In this document: piece by piece, positions 6,933 to 15,616 of the stretch | Layout: each line of letters starts with the position of its first letter | Numbering within the stretch: position 1 is the first letter of the stretch | Source of the DNA: CAZPQK01 sp964588695 | Lineage (GTDB): Bacteria > Krumholzibacteriota > Krumholzibacteriia > WVZY01 > JAKEHA01 | Direction: 5' to 3' | DNA: 64,000 bases | Assembly (NCBI GenBank): GCA_964588695.1 | Contig: CAZPQK010000002.1 | Coordinates: 310,001 to 374,000 of the forward strand | Program-made: the position numbers and the translations under genes | Notes under the pieces: generated by a model | Told to the model about the DNA's origin: nothing | What the model saw: only the letters and a program-made list of their open reading frames with translations | The model's database searches: none

Positions 6933-8555
6933 TCAGGCGCTGAGCTCGTCGGAGACACCGAACTCGGCGGCTTTGGCGGCTTTGACCAGGTTAAAGAAAA
7001 GCGGGTGCGGACGGTTCGGGCGGCTCTTGAGTTCCGGGTGGAACTGAGCCGCAAGAAAAAATGGATGGTCGCTAATCTCGATCATCTCCACCAACGCGCC
7101 GTCGGGCGACGTGCCGGAAATCACCAGGCCGTTCTTTTCGAACGTCTCGCGGTAGGCGTTGTTGACCTCCCACCGATGGCGGTGACGCTCCGAAATCTCG
7201 GCCGAACCATACGACGCTTCGGCCACAGTCCCCGGCTTGATCACGCACGGGTACGCGCCCAGTCGCATGGTTCCACCTTTGTCGCCGGTCGGAATCTGAT
7301 CCTCCATCAAGTCGATGACCGGGTTGCTGCAGTTGGGATTAAACTCAGACCCGTCGGCGTCTTCGATTCCACAAACATTACGCGCGAACTCGATGACCGC
7401 GCACTGTAGTCCCAAACAAATTCCTAAGAACGGCACATTGTTTTCGCGCGCGTATCGAACCGCGTCGAGCTTACCGTTGATGCCACGCTCGCCAAAACCG
7501 CCGGGCACTAGAATCCCGGACACGCCGCCCAACACGTCTTCGGGGCCAACCGACTCGATGTCTTCGGCGTCGATCCACTGCAAGTTAACGTGGACGTCAT
7601 TGTGAATTCCCGCGTGCGTGAACGCTTCGATGATCGACTTATACGCGTCGCGAACCTGCACGTACTTTCCAACGATCGCGATCTTGACTTCCTGATCGAC
7701 CGCGCTCATGCGCTTGACCATCCCCTCCCACTCGCTCATGTCGGGCTTCGGCGTCGGCATGTGCAAAAACTTAACGATCATGTCGTCCAGGCCTTCACGG
7801 TGGAAGTGACCGGGCACGTGATAGATGGATGCCACGTCGCGCGCCTCAATCACCGCGTCTTCGCGCACGTTGCAGAACAGTGCAATCTTCTTGCGGACCT
7901 CCGGTCCTAGCGGCACTTCGGTGCGGCAAAGCAGTATATCTGGTTGAATACCAATCTCTTGCAAGCCTTTGACGCTGTGTTGGGTGGGCTTGGTTTTGAT
8001 CTCTTTGGCGGCGTTAATGTAGGGAACCAGTGTCAGGTGGATAAACAACACGTTGTCGGCGCCCATTTCCAGGCGCATCTGACGACAGGCCTCCAGAAAG
8101 GGAAGGCTTTCGATGTCGCCGGTGGTGCCGCCAATCTCGGTGATGATAACGTCGGCGGTTTCATCGGTGGCCGCACTCTTCACTCGCGATTTAATTTCGT
8201 CGGTAATGTGAGGAATTACCTGCACGGTCTTACCGAGGTAACCACCGTGGCGTTCGCGTTCAATAACCGACTGATAAACTTTACCCGTGGTCACGCTATG
8301 TTTTTCGGAGAGGTCTTGATCAACAAATCGTTCGTAGTGACCAAGGTCGAGGTCGGTTTCGCCGCCGTCGTCGGTAACAAAAACTTCACCGTGTTGAAAC
8401 GGACTCATCGTGCCGGGATCGACATTCAGGTAGGGATCAAACTTCTGCAGAATCACCCGCAAGCCGCGTTGCTTTAACAACAGGCCTATCGACGACGCTG
8501 CGATTCCCTTTCCCAACGACGATACAACACCACCGGTCACGAAAATATACTTCAT
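6933..8555 (-). CDS. pyrG: CTP synthase PyrG
   Basis: Makes CTP from UTP, ATP and glutamine. At 540 residues it is full length. The N-terminal amidoligase domain (1-~268) begins KYIFVTGGVVSSLGKG, followed by a class I glutamine amidotransferase domain (~290-540) with the nucleophile elbow LGICLGLQ and the FHPE His/Glu pair. CTP is a co-substrate of KdsB, and pyrG lies between kdsB and kdsA, an arrangement found in many Gram-negative lineages. ATG at 8555. Confidence 0.98.
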   Translation of the reverse strand: MKYIFVTGGVVSSLGKGIAASSIGLLLKQRGLRVILQKFDPYLNVDPGTMSPFQHGEVFVTDDGGETDLDLGHYERFVDQDLSEKHSVTTGKVYQSVIERERHGGYLGKTVQVIPHITDEIKSRVKSAATDETADVIITEIGGTTGDIESLPFLEACRQMRLEMGADNVLFIHLTLVPYINAAKEIKTKPTQHSVKGLQEIGIQPDILLCRTEVPLGPEVRKKIALFCNVREDAVIEARDVASIYHVPGHFHREGLDDMIVKFLHMPTPKPDMSEWEGMVKRMSAVDQEVKIAIVGKYVQVRDAYKSIIEAFTHAGIHNDVHVNLQWIDAEDIESVGPEDVLGGVSGILVPGGFGERGINGKLDAVRYARENNVPFLGICLGLQCAVIEFARNVCGIEDADGSEFNPNCSNPVIDLMEDQIPTGDKGGTMRLGAYPCVIKPGTVAEASYGSAEISERHRHRWEVNNAYRETFEKNGLVISGTSPDGALVEMIEISDHPFFLAAQFHPELKSRPNRPHPLFFNLVKAAKAAEFGVSDELSA

Positions 8556-8632
8556 TAGTCCCTAGTCCCTCCGCTTTGTCGAGCGAGCGTCCGCTCTTTC
8601 TTTTTCGAACTTCTATCGATTCGCAACGCTTC

Positions 8633-9364
8633 TTAGTTTATGTCCGACTGCAAAATCCTGGCAACGTTTTTTGCGTCCTCTGGGGTATCTACGCCATAAG
8701 TTTTTTGCGAGATTTCCACGACGCCAATTTTCATGCCGTGATAGAGCGCACGTAGCTGTTCTAACTGCTCCGAGATTTCCACATCCGGCCGCGGCAGCTT
8801 GGCAAATCGGAGTAGAGAATCTCGGCGAAACACGTAGATCCCCACGTGTCGCTGCGCACCCGCGTTGCCGCCGCGTGGATGTGGAATCACGCTGCGCGAA
8901 AAATACAGCGCTTCACCAGCAGAGTTTGTGACGAGTTTCACGACGTGGGGCGAATTGATTTCATCAAGTTCGAGTATCGCGTGACTAGCGGTGACGATAT
9001 CCAGGACATCGTCGTTTTGGGCCCGCGCAATCAGCGCCTCGACATCCGCCGGATTAAATACCGGTTCGTCGCCTTGCAGGTTCACCACGATGTCGCACTC
9101 CAGCTCCTCGGCTACCGCTGCGACGCGATCGGTGCCGGTTTCGAAATCGCCGTGGGTTAGCGCAACGTTGCCCGCGAAGCCGCTAACAACATCGGCGATG
9201 CGTTGGTCGTCGGTGGCAACCACCAGGTGTGCGACGCCGCGGATTTGTTGAGCACGTCGGTAGACCCACTCAATCAGCGGCTTCCCCGCGATCTCGTGCA
9301 GAGGCTTGCCGGGAAAGCGCGTCGAACCATAACGCGCGGGGAGCACGACAGCGACTTTGCTCAC
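8633..9364 (-). CDS. kdsB: 3-deoxy-manno-octulosonate cytidylyltransferase KdsB
   Basis: Activates Kdo as CMP-Kdo, the donor for lipid A glycosylation. The 243-residue length is typical. Diagnostic motifs are PARYGSTRFPGKPL at the N-terminus, VVATDD, NLQGDEP and GIYVFRRD. The start is GTG at 9364. It is the first gene after the rpmA terminator and is probably co-transcribed with pyrG (77-base gap) and kdsA. Confidence 0.96.
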   Translation of the reverse strand: MSKVAVVLPARYGSTRFPGKPLHEIAGKPLIEWVYRRAQQIRGVAHLVVATDDQRIADVVSGFAGNVALTHGDFETGTDRVAAVAEELECDIVVNLQGDEPVFNPADVEALIARAQNDDVLDIVTASHAILELDEINSPHVVKLVTNSAGEALYFSRSVIPHPRGGNAGAQRHVGIYVFRRDSLLRFAKLPRPDVEISEQLEQLRALYHGMKIGVVEISQKTYGVDTPEDAKNVARILQSDIN

Positions 9365-9393
9365 TGTCCGTGCCCTTCGGTTCGGGCATAAAG

Positions 9394-9420
9394 AAACGTC
9401 CCCCGGAGTGGGAGACGTTT
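9394..9420 (-). terminator. Intrinsic terminator after rplU-rpmA
   Basis: Arms AAACGTC/GACGTTT extended by CCC/GGG with a single bulged base form a ~10-bp hairpin. On the minus strand it is followed by CTTTATG, a modest U-rich tail. It separates the ribosomal protein pair from kdsB. Confidence 0.65.
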
Positions 9421-9481
9421 GCTAAGTTTCGTTTGGAGGCAGTGCGGCCGCGACAGCGAAAACGTGTCGTCGGGGCGAAGC

Positions 9482-9739
9482 TTATTCGGCTTCGACGATG
9501 CTAACGCGCTTGCGATTCTTGCCAAACGTTTCAAACTTTACAACTCCAGTTGCGGTTGCGAACAACGTGTCGTCGGTACCACGGCCTACGTTGCGTCCCG
9601 GATGAATGCGCGTGCCACGCTGGCGAACAATGATGCTACCGGCGGACACAAGCTGACCCGAAAAACGCTTGACGCCCAGGCGCTGCGCGTTACTGTCGCG
9701 ACCGTTCTTACTAGAGCCTACACCTTTTTTATGAGCCAT
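9482..9739 (-). CDS. rpmA: 50S ribosomal protein L27
   Basis: An 85-residue ribosomal protein with the signature MAHKKGVGSSKNGRDS and GSIIVRQRGTRIHPG. There is no N-terminal Firmicutes-type propeptide. It is paired with rplU in the universal L21-L27 order, 16 bases downstream. Confidence 0.98.
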   Translation of the reverse strand: MAHKKGVGSSKNGRDSNAQRLGVKRFSGQLVSAGSIIVRQRGTRIHPGRNVGRGTDDTLFATATGVVKFETFGKNRKRVSIVEAE

Positions 9740-9755
9740 GACTTAGACCTCGGGA

Positions 9756-10064
9756 CTATCCGAAATTCTTAATTTCGAGTTCGGTAAACTGCTGCCGGTG
9801 CCCCTGCTTGCGGCGATACTTTTTCCGGCGCTTCTTTTTAAAGACGATAATCTTTTTGTCTTTGTCGTGAGCGACCACCTTGGCGGTCACCTGCTTGCCA
9901 CTCACAAACGGGGTTCCCACTTCAACCGAATCACCGTTGGAAAACAGCATCACGCTGTCGAAGGTGACTTCGCTGCCGACCTCGGCTTCCAGCCGGGGCA
10001 CGCGAACGGTTTCGTTGGGGGCCACTTTGGTTTGCTGGCCAGCGATATTGACGATTGCGTACAC
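9756..10064 (-). CDS. rplU: 50S ribosomal protein L21
   Basis: A 102-residue ribosomal protein starting MYAIVNIAGQQTKV, with the basic KKRRKKYRRKQGHRQ block near its C-terminus. The start codon is GTG (10064), backed by AGGAG nine bases upstream. Its own promoter appears at 10133-10162, so it can be made independently of the rng-pur block upstream. Confidence 0.98.
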   Translation of the reverse strand: MYAIVNIAGQQTKVAPNETVRVPRLEAEVGSEVTFDSVMLFSNGDSVEVGTPFVSGKQVTAKVVAHDKDKKIIVFKKKRRKKYRRKQGHRQQFTELEIKNFG

Positions 10065-10132
10065 GGTAATTACTCCTAGTGGCGCCCGCGGAGTTGCCGC
10101 GAACGCAAAGCCCTATCGAAGATAACCCTCAA

Positions 10133-10162
10133 TGAATAAACGATCTGCAGGCCTGCTGTCAA
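10133..10162 (-). promoter_or_regulatory. Sigma-70-type promoter for rplU-rpmA
   Basis: On the minus strand a perfect TTGACA -35 (10157-10162) is followed after 18 bases by TATTCA (10133-10138). The leader to the rplU GTG would be about 60 nt and is GC-rich, so it could hold an L21-type autoregulatory structure, though none is clear. Confidence 0.5.
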
Positions 10163-10170
10163 CCCCCAGA

Positions 10171-11880
10171 CTAGTTTTTCCCGCCCATTTCCTGCTTCAG
10201 ATCGCGAAACGTGGTCAGGGATATGATCTTAAAGTCCTCGCGATGGAGCCTGGGGTCGTCCTGTACCTCGATCCGCATGCGGTGGCGCTTGCGCATTTCC
10301 TCCAGCATCGAGCCGCGCTCCTCTTCCAGGAAAATCGCCAGGGACGAATTGGCCCGGATCTGGATCTTCCGCTCTTTGGTGCGAGTGGCCACCCGGCGGA
10401 CCCAGCGCTCCACCTTGGTGGATAGGCTCTCGAACGACGGCACCAGGCCCATTCCCGTGCAGTACGGACACTCGTCGCTAAAGAAGTTGAGCAGGCTGGG
10501 ACGGACCCGCTTACGCGACACCTCAACCAGCCCCAGATCGGACACCGCAAAGGCTTTGGCCCGCGACCGGTCTTTCTTTAAGTGATGGCGCAACTCCGCC
10601 AACACTTTGCGTTTGTTGCCTTCGCTCTCCATGTCGATAAAGTCGATCACGATAATCCCGCCAACGTCACGAAGACGCAGTTGCCGGGGAATTTCGCGCG
10701 CCGCCAGCAGGTTGGTCTCCAGGATGGTTTCTTCCTGGTCGCGCTTGCCCACAAACCGACCGGTGTTGACATCGATCGCCAACAGCGCTTCGGTTTGCTC
10801 AAAGATCAAATAGGCACCCTTCTTTAGCCACACCTTGCGTTCCAGCGATTTTTCGATTTCGGTTTCGACACGATATTTGTCGAACATCGCCAGGCGGTCT
10901 TTGTACAGCTTGGTGCGCGAAGCCAGCTTTGGACTGTAAGCACGCAGGTAGCGGGTTAGCTGTCGGTGCTCTTTTTCGGTGTCCACCAGGATGCGATCGA
11001 CGTCGTCGCTAAGCACGTCGCGGACCGTTCCGACCAGAAGGCCAACCTCTTCGTGGATTTGCTCGGGCGCTTCGGCCTTGTCTTTGCGCTTGGCGATTTC
11101 CTGCCACTGCTTATGCAGATAGTTGATGTCGGCGGTGATATGTTTTTCTTCGACACCGACGCACGCGGTCCGGGCGATGATCGCCGCTTGCTTGGGCTTT
11201 CGTTTAGTAATTATCTGCTTTAGCCGCGAACGTTCGTTGCGCGACTCGATGCGTCGCGAGACGCCAGAGTAATCCATGTTGGGCATGTACACGACGTATC
11301 GCCCGGGCAGCGATATCTGCGTGGTCAGGCGCGGGCCTTTGGTTCCAATGGCCTCCTTGGTAACCTGAACCACCAACTCCTGTCCCTTGGTGAGCATGGT
11401 TTCGATCGACGGAACCGGAATTTTCGGACGCGAATCTCTTCGCCCACGGCCTCCGCCTCCACGACCACGACCGCCACCTCGACCGCGGTAGTTGCGGCCG
11501 CGGCCACCTCGCCCGCGACCTCGATCCCGGTCGCGCCCGTTACCATTGCCATCGTTCGAACGGGCATCGTCGTCTCCGTCGCCATCGTCATTGTCACCGT
11601 CGTCGTCTTCGATGTCGATATCGCTGCCGTCTTCCAGTTTGGCCAACGCGTCGAGGGACGCGGCCAGGTCGCTGGCGTGCAGGAAGCCTGCCTTTTCGTA
11701 GCCGATATCAACAAACGCCGCCTGAATCCCGGGCAAGATCGCGTTGACCCGCCCTACATAAACGTCACCAACAATTCTCTTGTTGTCGGCGCGTTCAACC
11801 GTGAATTCCACCAGATCGCCGTCTTCGATACTCGCGATGCGAATCTCCTGCGATGTGGTGCTTACCAATACTTCTTTCAT
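10171..11880 (-). CDS. rng: Ribonuclease G/E family endoribonuclease with acidic/RG-rich insert
   Basis: Endoribonuclease for rRNA maturation and mRNA turnover. The 569-residue protein has an S1 domain, the RNase H-like/DNase-like catalytic core with LLAIDVNTGRFVG and GGIIVIDFIDM (catalytic Asp residues), and the zinc-link CPYC motif. It lacks an RNase E-type C-terminal scaffold. An insert at residues ~83-151 within the S1 region is unusual: a run of Asp/Glu/Gly (83-105) followed by an Arg-Gly-rich stretch (112-151). It overlaps the upstream DUF2344 gene by four bases (ATGA), as in the common DUF2344-rng pairing. Confidence 0.95.
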   Translation of the reverse strand: MKEVLVSTTSQEIRIASIEDGDLVEFTVERADNKRIVGDVYVGRVNAILPGIQAAFVDIGYEKAGFLHASDLAASLDALAKLEDGSDIDIEDDDGDNDDGDGDDDARSNDGNGNGRDRDRGRGRGGRGRNYRGRGGGRGRGGGGRGRRDSRPKIPVPSIETMLTKGQELVVQVTKEAIGTKGPRLTTQISLPGRYVVYMPNMDYSGVSRRIESRNERSRLKQIITKRKPKQAAIIARTACVGVEEKHITADINYLHKQWQEIAKRKDKAEAPEQIHEEVGLLVGTVRDVLSDDVDRILVDTEKEHRQLTRYLRAYSPKLASRTKLYKDRLAMFDKYRVETEIEKSLERKVWLKKGAYLIFEQTEALLAIDVNTGRFVGKRDQEETILETNLLAAREIPRQLRLRDVGGIIVIDFIDMESEGNKRKVLAELRHHLKKDRSRAKAFAVSDLGLVEVSRKRVRPSLLNFFSDECPYCTGMGLVPSFESLSTKVERWVRRVATRTKERKIQIRANSSLAIFLEEERGSMLEEMRKRHRMRIEVQDDPRLHREDFKIISLTTFRDLKQEMGGKN

Positions 11881-12572
11881 GTCGCTTGCACGACTCCTTT
11901 ACTCATGGGCGACACGTAGTCTCCGTTGCGCTCACAGAATTGAGCCAGGCGGGTAACGCGCGGAACGACGCGAGCTTGCTCGGGATCGTCCAGCAGCAGT
12001 TCCAACAGTTCGTCGGGTGTGACGGCTTTGCCGGCGACTACGGTCGAAAAATACGTGATGCCGATGCCATCTTCCCGCGGTTCGATCGCAAAGCGGTCCA
12101 GGCGCGGGTCAACTCCCGCGGTTCTGTCGCTCGTTAGTCGTTCCTGGAGCTGATCGTGCAGCGCTTGCGTGGCTTGTTCGCGCTGGGAAGGAGGGGCATC
12201 GACGCCGAAAATGGTTTCGTGGTGGAGGTGGAGATCCAACTCGACTGCGCAAATGTCGTTGGCCAGCTTGGGAGCCTGGTCATCGAGTTCAACAACGTTC
12301 ACAACCCGCAATCCGTCGGGAAGGTAGCGGTTGCAGTCCTCCACAAAGTCGGGATAGGACCGTTCCAGGTGAACATCCAAAAACTCGGCGCGGCTTTCCC
12401 AACTGGTCCGCAAGGGCGGCCCAAAAGACATCTTAATGTGCGGATGAAACCCCTCGGTGTATGTCACCGGGATTTCTGCGGCGGCAAAACACCGCTGGAA
12501 CAAGCGCACGATGTCTTTGTGCGAGGTAAACCGGATTGCGCCGGATTTGTCGAACTGAACGCGCAGTCGCAT
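11877..12572 (-). CDS. TIGR03936 / DUF2344 radical-SAM-linked protein
   Basis: A 231-residue protein of the DUF2344 family, recognised by the N-terminal block LRVQFDKSGAIRFTSHKDIVRLFQR and by EGFHPHIKMSFGPPL. The family normally accompanies, or is fused to, a TIGR03960-type radical SAM protein, and usually precedes rng and rplU/rpmA. Here only the DUF2344 half is present and purF lies immediately upstream, so the partner must be elsewhere or lost. ATG 12572 was chosen because upstream in-frame sequence is antisense-like and overlaps purF. Function is unknown; context suggests translation or RNA metabolism. Confidence 0.85.
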   Translation of the reverse strand: MRLRVQFDKSGAIRFTSHKDIVRLFQRCFAAAEIPVTYTEGFHPHIKMSFGPPLRTSWESRAEFLDVHLERSYPDFVEDCNRYLPDGLRVVNVVELDDQAPKLANDICAVELDLHLHHETIFGVDAPPSQREQATQALHDQLQERLTSDRTAGVDPRLDRFAIEPREDGIGITYFSTVVAGKAVTPDELLELLLDDPEQARVVPRVTRLAQFCERNGDYVSPMSKGVVQAT

Positions 12573-12651
12573 AGCGCTCTTTGACCTGCTCACCGCTTCG
12601 ACGGGCGGCGGCAGGAGATCGGAACGATCGGCAAGTAAGAACAGGTTGCTG

Positions 12652-14055
12652 CTAGCAGGCAGCTCCGCGGTTCTCAAAAACCGACTTGTCCACATCCACG
12701 GTACGTGGAACCGGATACTCGCCGGAAAAGCAGGCGTAACAAAAATTCTGGGGATCATCGACACACGACCGGAGATCATCCATGGTCAGATACTCCAGGC
12801 TGTCGACACCCAAATACGCCTCGATCTCACGCTCGCCCATTGACGATGCGATGAGTTCTTCTCGCGACGGCATGTCGATTCCGTAAAAACAGGGGAAGCT
12901 TACGGGGGGAGAGCAGATGCGAAGGTGTACTTCCTGCGCGCCTGCTTTTTTAAGCATGACTACGAGTTTCTTCATGGTCGAACCACGTACGATAGAGTCG
13001 TCCACCACTACGACGCGCTTGCCGCGCAAGACCCCGTCGACGGTGTTGAACTTTAGCCGCACCGAACCATCCCTTAGGCTCTGGCTAGGCTGGATGAAGG
13101 TTCGTCCCACGTAGTGATTGCGAATCAACCCCAGTTCGAATGGTATTCCCGACTCAATCGCAAAGCCCAAACTGGAACTGTTGCTGGAATCGGGCACGGA
13201 AATCACAATGTCCGCGTCGACCGGGTGATTTTTCGCAAGGACGTGCCCCAAGCGTCGGCGTATTTTGTCCACGTTTTCGCCGAATACGATGCTGTCGGGG
13301 CGAGAAAAATAAATAAACTCGAATATGCACTTTGCTTGTTGCGCCGACTCGATCGCGGTCCTGGATTGGATTCCCCCCTCGTCAATAACGACAAGTTCCC
13401 CGGGCTCCAAATCTCTCACATACTCCGCGCCGATGATGTCTAACGCACAAGATTCGCTGGTCAGAATGACGCTCTTGTCCAGACGCCCCAAACAAAGTGG
13501 GCGCAGCGACCGCGAGTCTCTTACCGCGATCAGCTTGTCGGTGGTCATTAGCACAATCGAAAACGCGCCTTGGATTCGATTCACCGCTTCGATAACCATT
13601 TCCTCAAGGGTCGGCTTCTGACTCCGAGCGATCAAATGCAGGATCACTTCGGTGTCGGCGGTGGTGTTAAAGATCGATCCGTCCGCTTCCATTTCCGAGC
13701 GGAGTTCGCGAGCGTTGACGATGTTGCCGTTATGCGCGAGCGCCAGCTTGCCGACTTTACAGTCGACCAGCAACGGTTGAATGTTTGCGACTCGGGGCTG
13801 CCCGGTTGTCGAATACCGGTTATGCCCGATCGCGGTGTGTCCCTTGAGCTTGGTAATGGCAGCGTCGTCGAAAACTTGAGCGACGAGCCCCATACCTTTG
13901 TGCTCGTAGACACTGGTACCATCGGTAGAAACGATTCCGGCGCTTTCCTGTCCCCGGTGTTGTAGCGCGTAGAGACCGTGGAAGGCGGCGGCTGCCGCTT
14001 CCTCATGGTCAAAGATCCCAAAAACACCGCATTCTTCGTGCAGTGACTCGATCAT
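12652..14055 (-). CDS. purF: Amidophosphoribosyltransferase PurF
   Basis: Catalyses the first committed step of purine synthesis (PRPP + glutamine to phosphoribosylamine). The 467-residue product begins MIESLHEECGVFGI; Cys9 is the likely N-terminal nucleophile after propeptide removal. RYSTTGQP is the Ntn domain signature and VVVDDSIVRGST the PRPP-binding loop. It is five bases downstream of the PurS-like gene. Confidence 0.97.
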   Translation of the reverse strand: MIESLHEECGVFGIFDHEEAAAAAFHGLYALQHRGQESAGIVSTDGTSVYEHKGMGLVAQVFDDAAITKLKGHTAIGHNRYSTTGQPRVANIQPLLVDCKVGKLALAHNGNIVNARELRSEMEADGSIFNTTADTEVILHLIARSQKPTLEEMVIEAVNRIQGAFSIVLMTTDKLIAVRDSRSLRPLCLGRLDKSVILTSESCALDIIGAEYVRDLEPGELVVIDEGGIQSRTAIESAQQAKCIFEFIYFSRPDSIVFGENVDKIRRRLGHVLAKNHPVDADIVISVPDSSNSSSLGFAIESGIPFELGLIRNHYVGRTFIQPSQSLRDGSVRLKFNTVDGVLRGKRVVVVDDSIVRGSTMKKLVVMLKKAGAQEVHLRICSPPVSFPCFYGIDMPSREELIASSMGEREIEAYLGVDSLEYLTMDDLRSCVDDPQNFCYACFSGEYPVPRTVDVDKSVFENRGAAC

Positions 14056-14060
14056 AGCGC

Positions 14061-14750
14061 CTACTTAAGCGGTTGAACGGAAACGAATTCGGCGCGTTGA
14101 TAGTTCGGGTTGCATAACAGCCCCGAATCGCGCCGCGTTGTCGTCGAAATCTGCTCGGCCAGTCGCTTAGCGGCGTCGGCATTTTCCTGATGCAGTGCAA
14201 GCCACCAAAGTGTCGCACGATGTTGACACTCAACTGTGGTGTCAGAAATGCCGGAAGCCGCCAACCCAGTGCGCAAGCGCTGGGCGATGGCGGTGCGAGT
14301 GGCCGGGTCGTCGTCCTCGACCAGGACGTCGACCACGTAACCTTTTGCCAGGCTAAATGTAACGGAGTCGGAATCCAGTTTTCCACGGGAATTTTCATCC
14401 TTGGAGGTAGCCGATGCTGCCGCCAGGTGATTGACCCAACGCGAAACCTGGTCCTCACGGGACACACCGTCGAGATGCGTGCCGCCTTCCCAGCTACATT
14501 CAAGTGTATAAACGTGCTTGTTTCGGTTGTAAAACGTACTTTGCCGATCCAAAACACTCTTAAGGGCTGCCGTGGTAGCCTCTGCCGACACGCCAGCGGG
14601 CAGGGTCAGGGAGAACGCAAAATAGTCGAACCGCTTGAGCCCGATCAGGTTGTCGCCCTGCCCTAGTCGTCGGCGCAGCGCAATATTTGCGGTTTCAGCC
14701 ACCAGATCGGTGCCTTTCAGGCTGACCAGTAGTTTGGCGTCGATCCTCAC
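14061..14750 (-). CDS. purS: Tandem PurS-like protein (double FGAM synthase small subunit)
   Basis: PurS is the ~80-residue subunit that lets small-type PurL and PurQ form FGAM synthase. This 229-residue protein occupies the purS position between purQ and purF. Residues ~1-90 look PurS-like: a lysine-containing first strand, then ...ANIALRRRLG..., a following beta-strand and a helix. Residues ~125-225 repeat the pattern (YVVDVLVEDDDPATRTAIAQ, helix, TLWWLALHQENADAAKRL), suggesting an internal duplication. Start GTG 14750 with AGGGG upstream; 9-base gap from purQ. The PurS call is inferred from position, size of each half and the co-occurrence of small PurL with separate PurQ. Confidence 0.65.
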   Translation of the reverse strand: MRIDAKLLVSLKGTDLVAETANIALRRRLGQGDNLIGLKRFDYFAFSLTLPAGVSAEATTAALKSVLDRQSTFYNRNKHVYTLECSWEGGTHLDGVSREDQVSRWVNHLAAASATSKDENSRGKLDSDSVTFSLAKGYVVDVLVEDDDPATRTAIAQRLRTGLAASGISDTTVECQHRATLWWLALHQENADAAKRLAEQISTTTRRDSGLLCNPNYQRAEFVSVQPLK

Positions 14751-14759
14751 GTCGTCCCC

Positions 14760-15569
14760 TTAAGCAAGCGCCCGTTTTAGCGCGATGAAGAACCCCATAC
14801 ATGGCGCGTGCGCGCGCAAGTCCTGCTCTACGAGATCGTTACGGCGCTGGCCCCACTCGCCGCGAGCGACCCGCGGAAGCTGATGCATCCAGGCGCCTCG
14901 CTCCGGGTGCGGCATGATGGCCAATGCGTTGCCACCTGGGTTGCCCAACGCGGCAATCGCAAAATCCGAACCGTTAGGATTGTCGGGATAATTTGCCGCC
15001 GGTAGTCCTTCGATCGTGGCATACCTCAGCGCCACCGACTCCCCCGCTTCCAGCCGGGCACGAATGGTTGGGTTACTGGTGGTAAACCGGCCTTCGGCGT
15101 GGGCCAGGGGGATGGGAAGCGTGGCGTCATCGCCGGTCATGAACTCGGTAAACACGTTGTCAGCCGGACCGCGCGTTATATTGACCCATTTGCACAGGTA
15201 GCCGGTGCGGTGTTCGCCCATGCGGTTAGTGGCCAACGCCACTTCGATATTCCCCGGCTCGAATCCAGGTACGATCCCCGACTCGACCAGGATTTGCGCG
15301 CCGTTGCAAATACCTAAGACCGGCTTTCCTGCTTCGCACGCTTCGGCCACGGCGTCGAGAACCGGCTCTTTTGCCGCGACGACGCCGGCGCGAATGCGAT
15401 CCTGATAGCTAAACCCGCCAGGAATAATTACCGCGCCCGAGTTTTTGATCGCGTCGGCGGCATCGTTCCAGCGACGAACCTCTGCGGTTAACCCGACCGA
15501 CTCGCAGATGCGTTGGGTCTCCGGTTCGCAGTTGAGCCCGGGAAATTGCAACACCACAACTTGTGCCAT
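14760..15569 (-). CDS. purQ: Phosphoribosylformylglycinamidine synthase glutaminase subunit PurQ
   Basis: Class I glutamine amidotransferase that supplies ammonia to PurL. It is 269 residues long, with the opening VVVLQFPGLNCEPETQR, the nucleophile elbow LGICNGAQ and the C-terminal MPHPERG His/Glu pair. The length is slightly above the ~220-230 of the shortest PurQ forms. It sits 47 bases after purL and just before the PurS-like gene. Confidence 0.96.
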   Translation of the reverse strand: MAQVVVLQFPGLNCEPETQRICESVGLTAEVRRWNDAADAIKNSGAVIIPGGFSYQDRIRAGVVAAKEPVLDAVAEACEAGKPVLGICNGAQILVESGIVPGFEPGNIEVALATNRMGEHRTGYLCKWVNITRGPADNVFTEFMTGDDATLPIPLAHAEGRFTTSNPTIRARLEAGESVALRYATIEGLPAANYPDNPNGSDFAIAALGNPGGNALAIMPHPERGAWMHQLPRVARGEWGQRRNDLVEQDLRAHAPCMGFFIALKRALA

Positions 15570-15616
15570 TTACAATCGCCCTCGCAAGTTGTCGACGTTC
15601 CGCGTGACGTTCGCCA

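Noticed and set aside
7944..8477. Long plus-strand frame opposite pyrG
   Set aside because: Antisense shadow of a highly conserved gene; codon pattern and composition follow pyrG.
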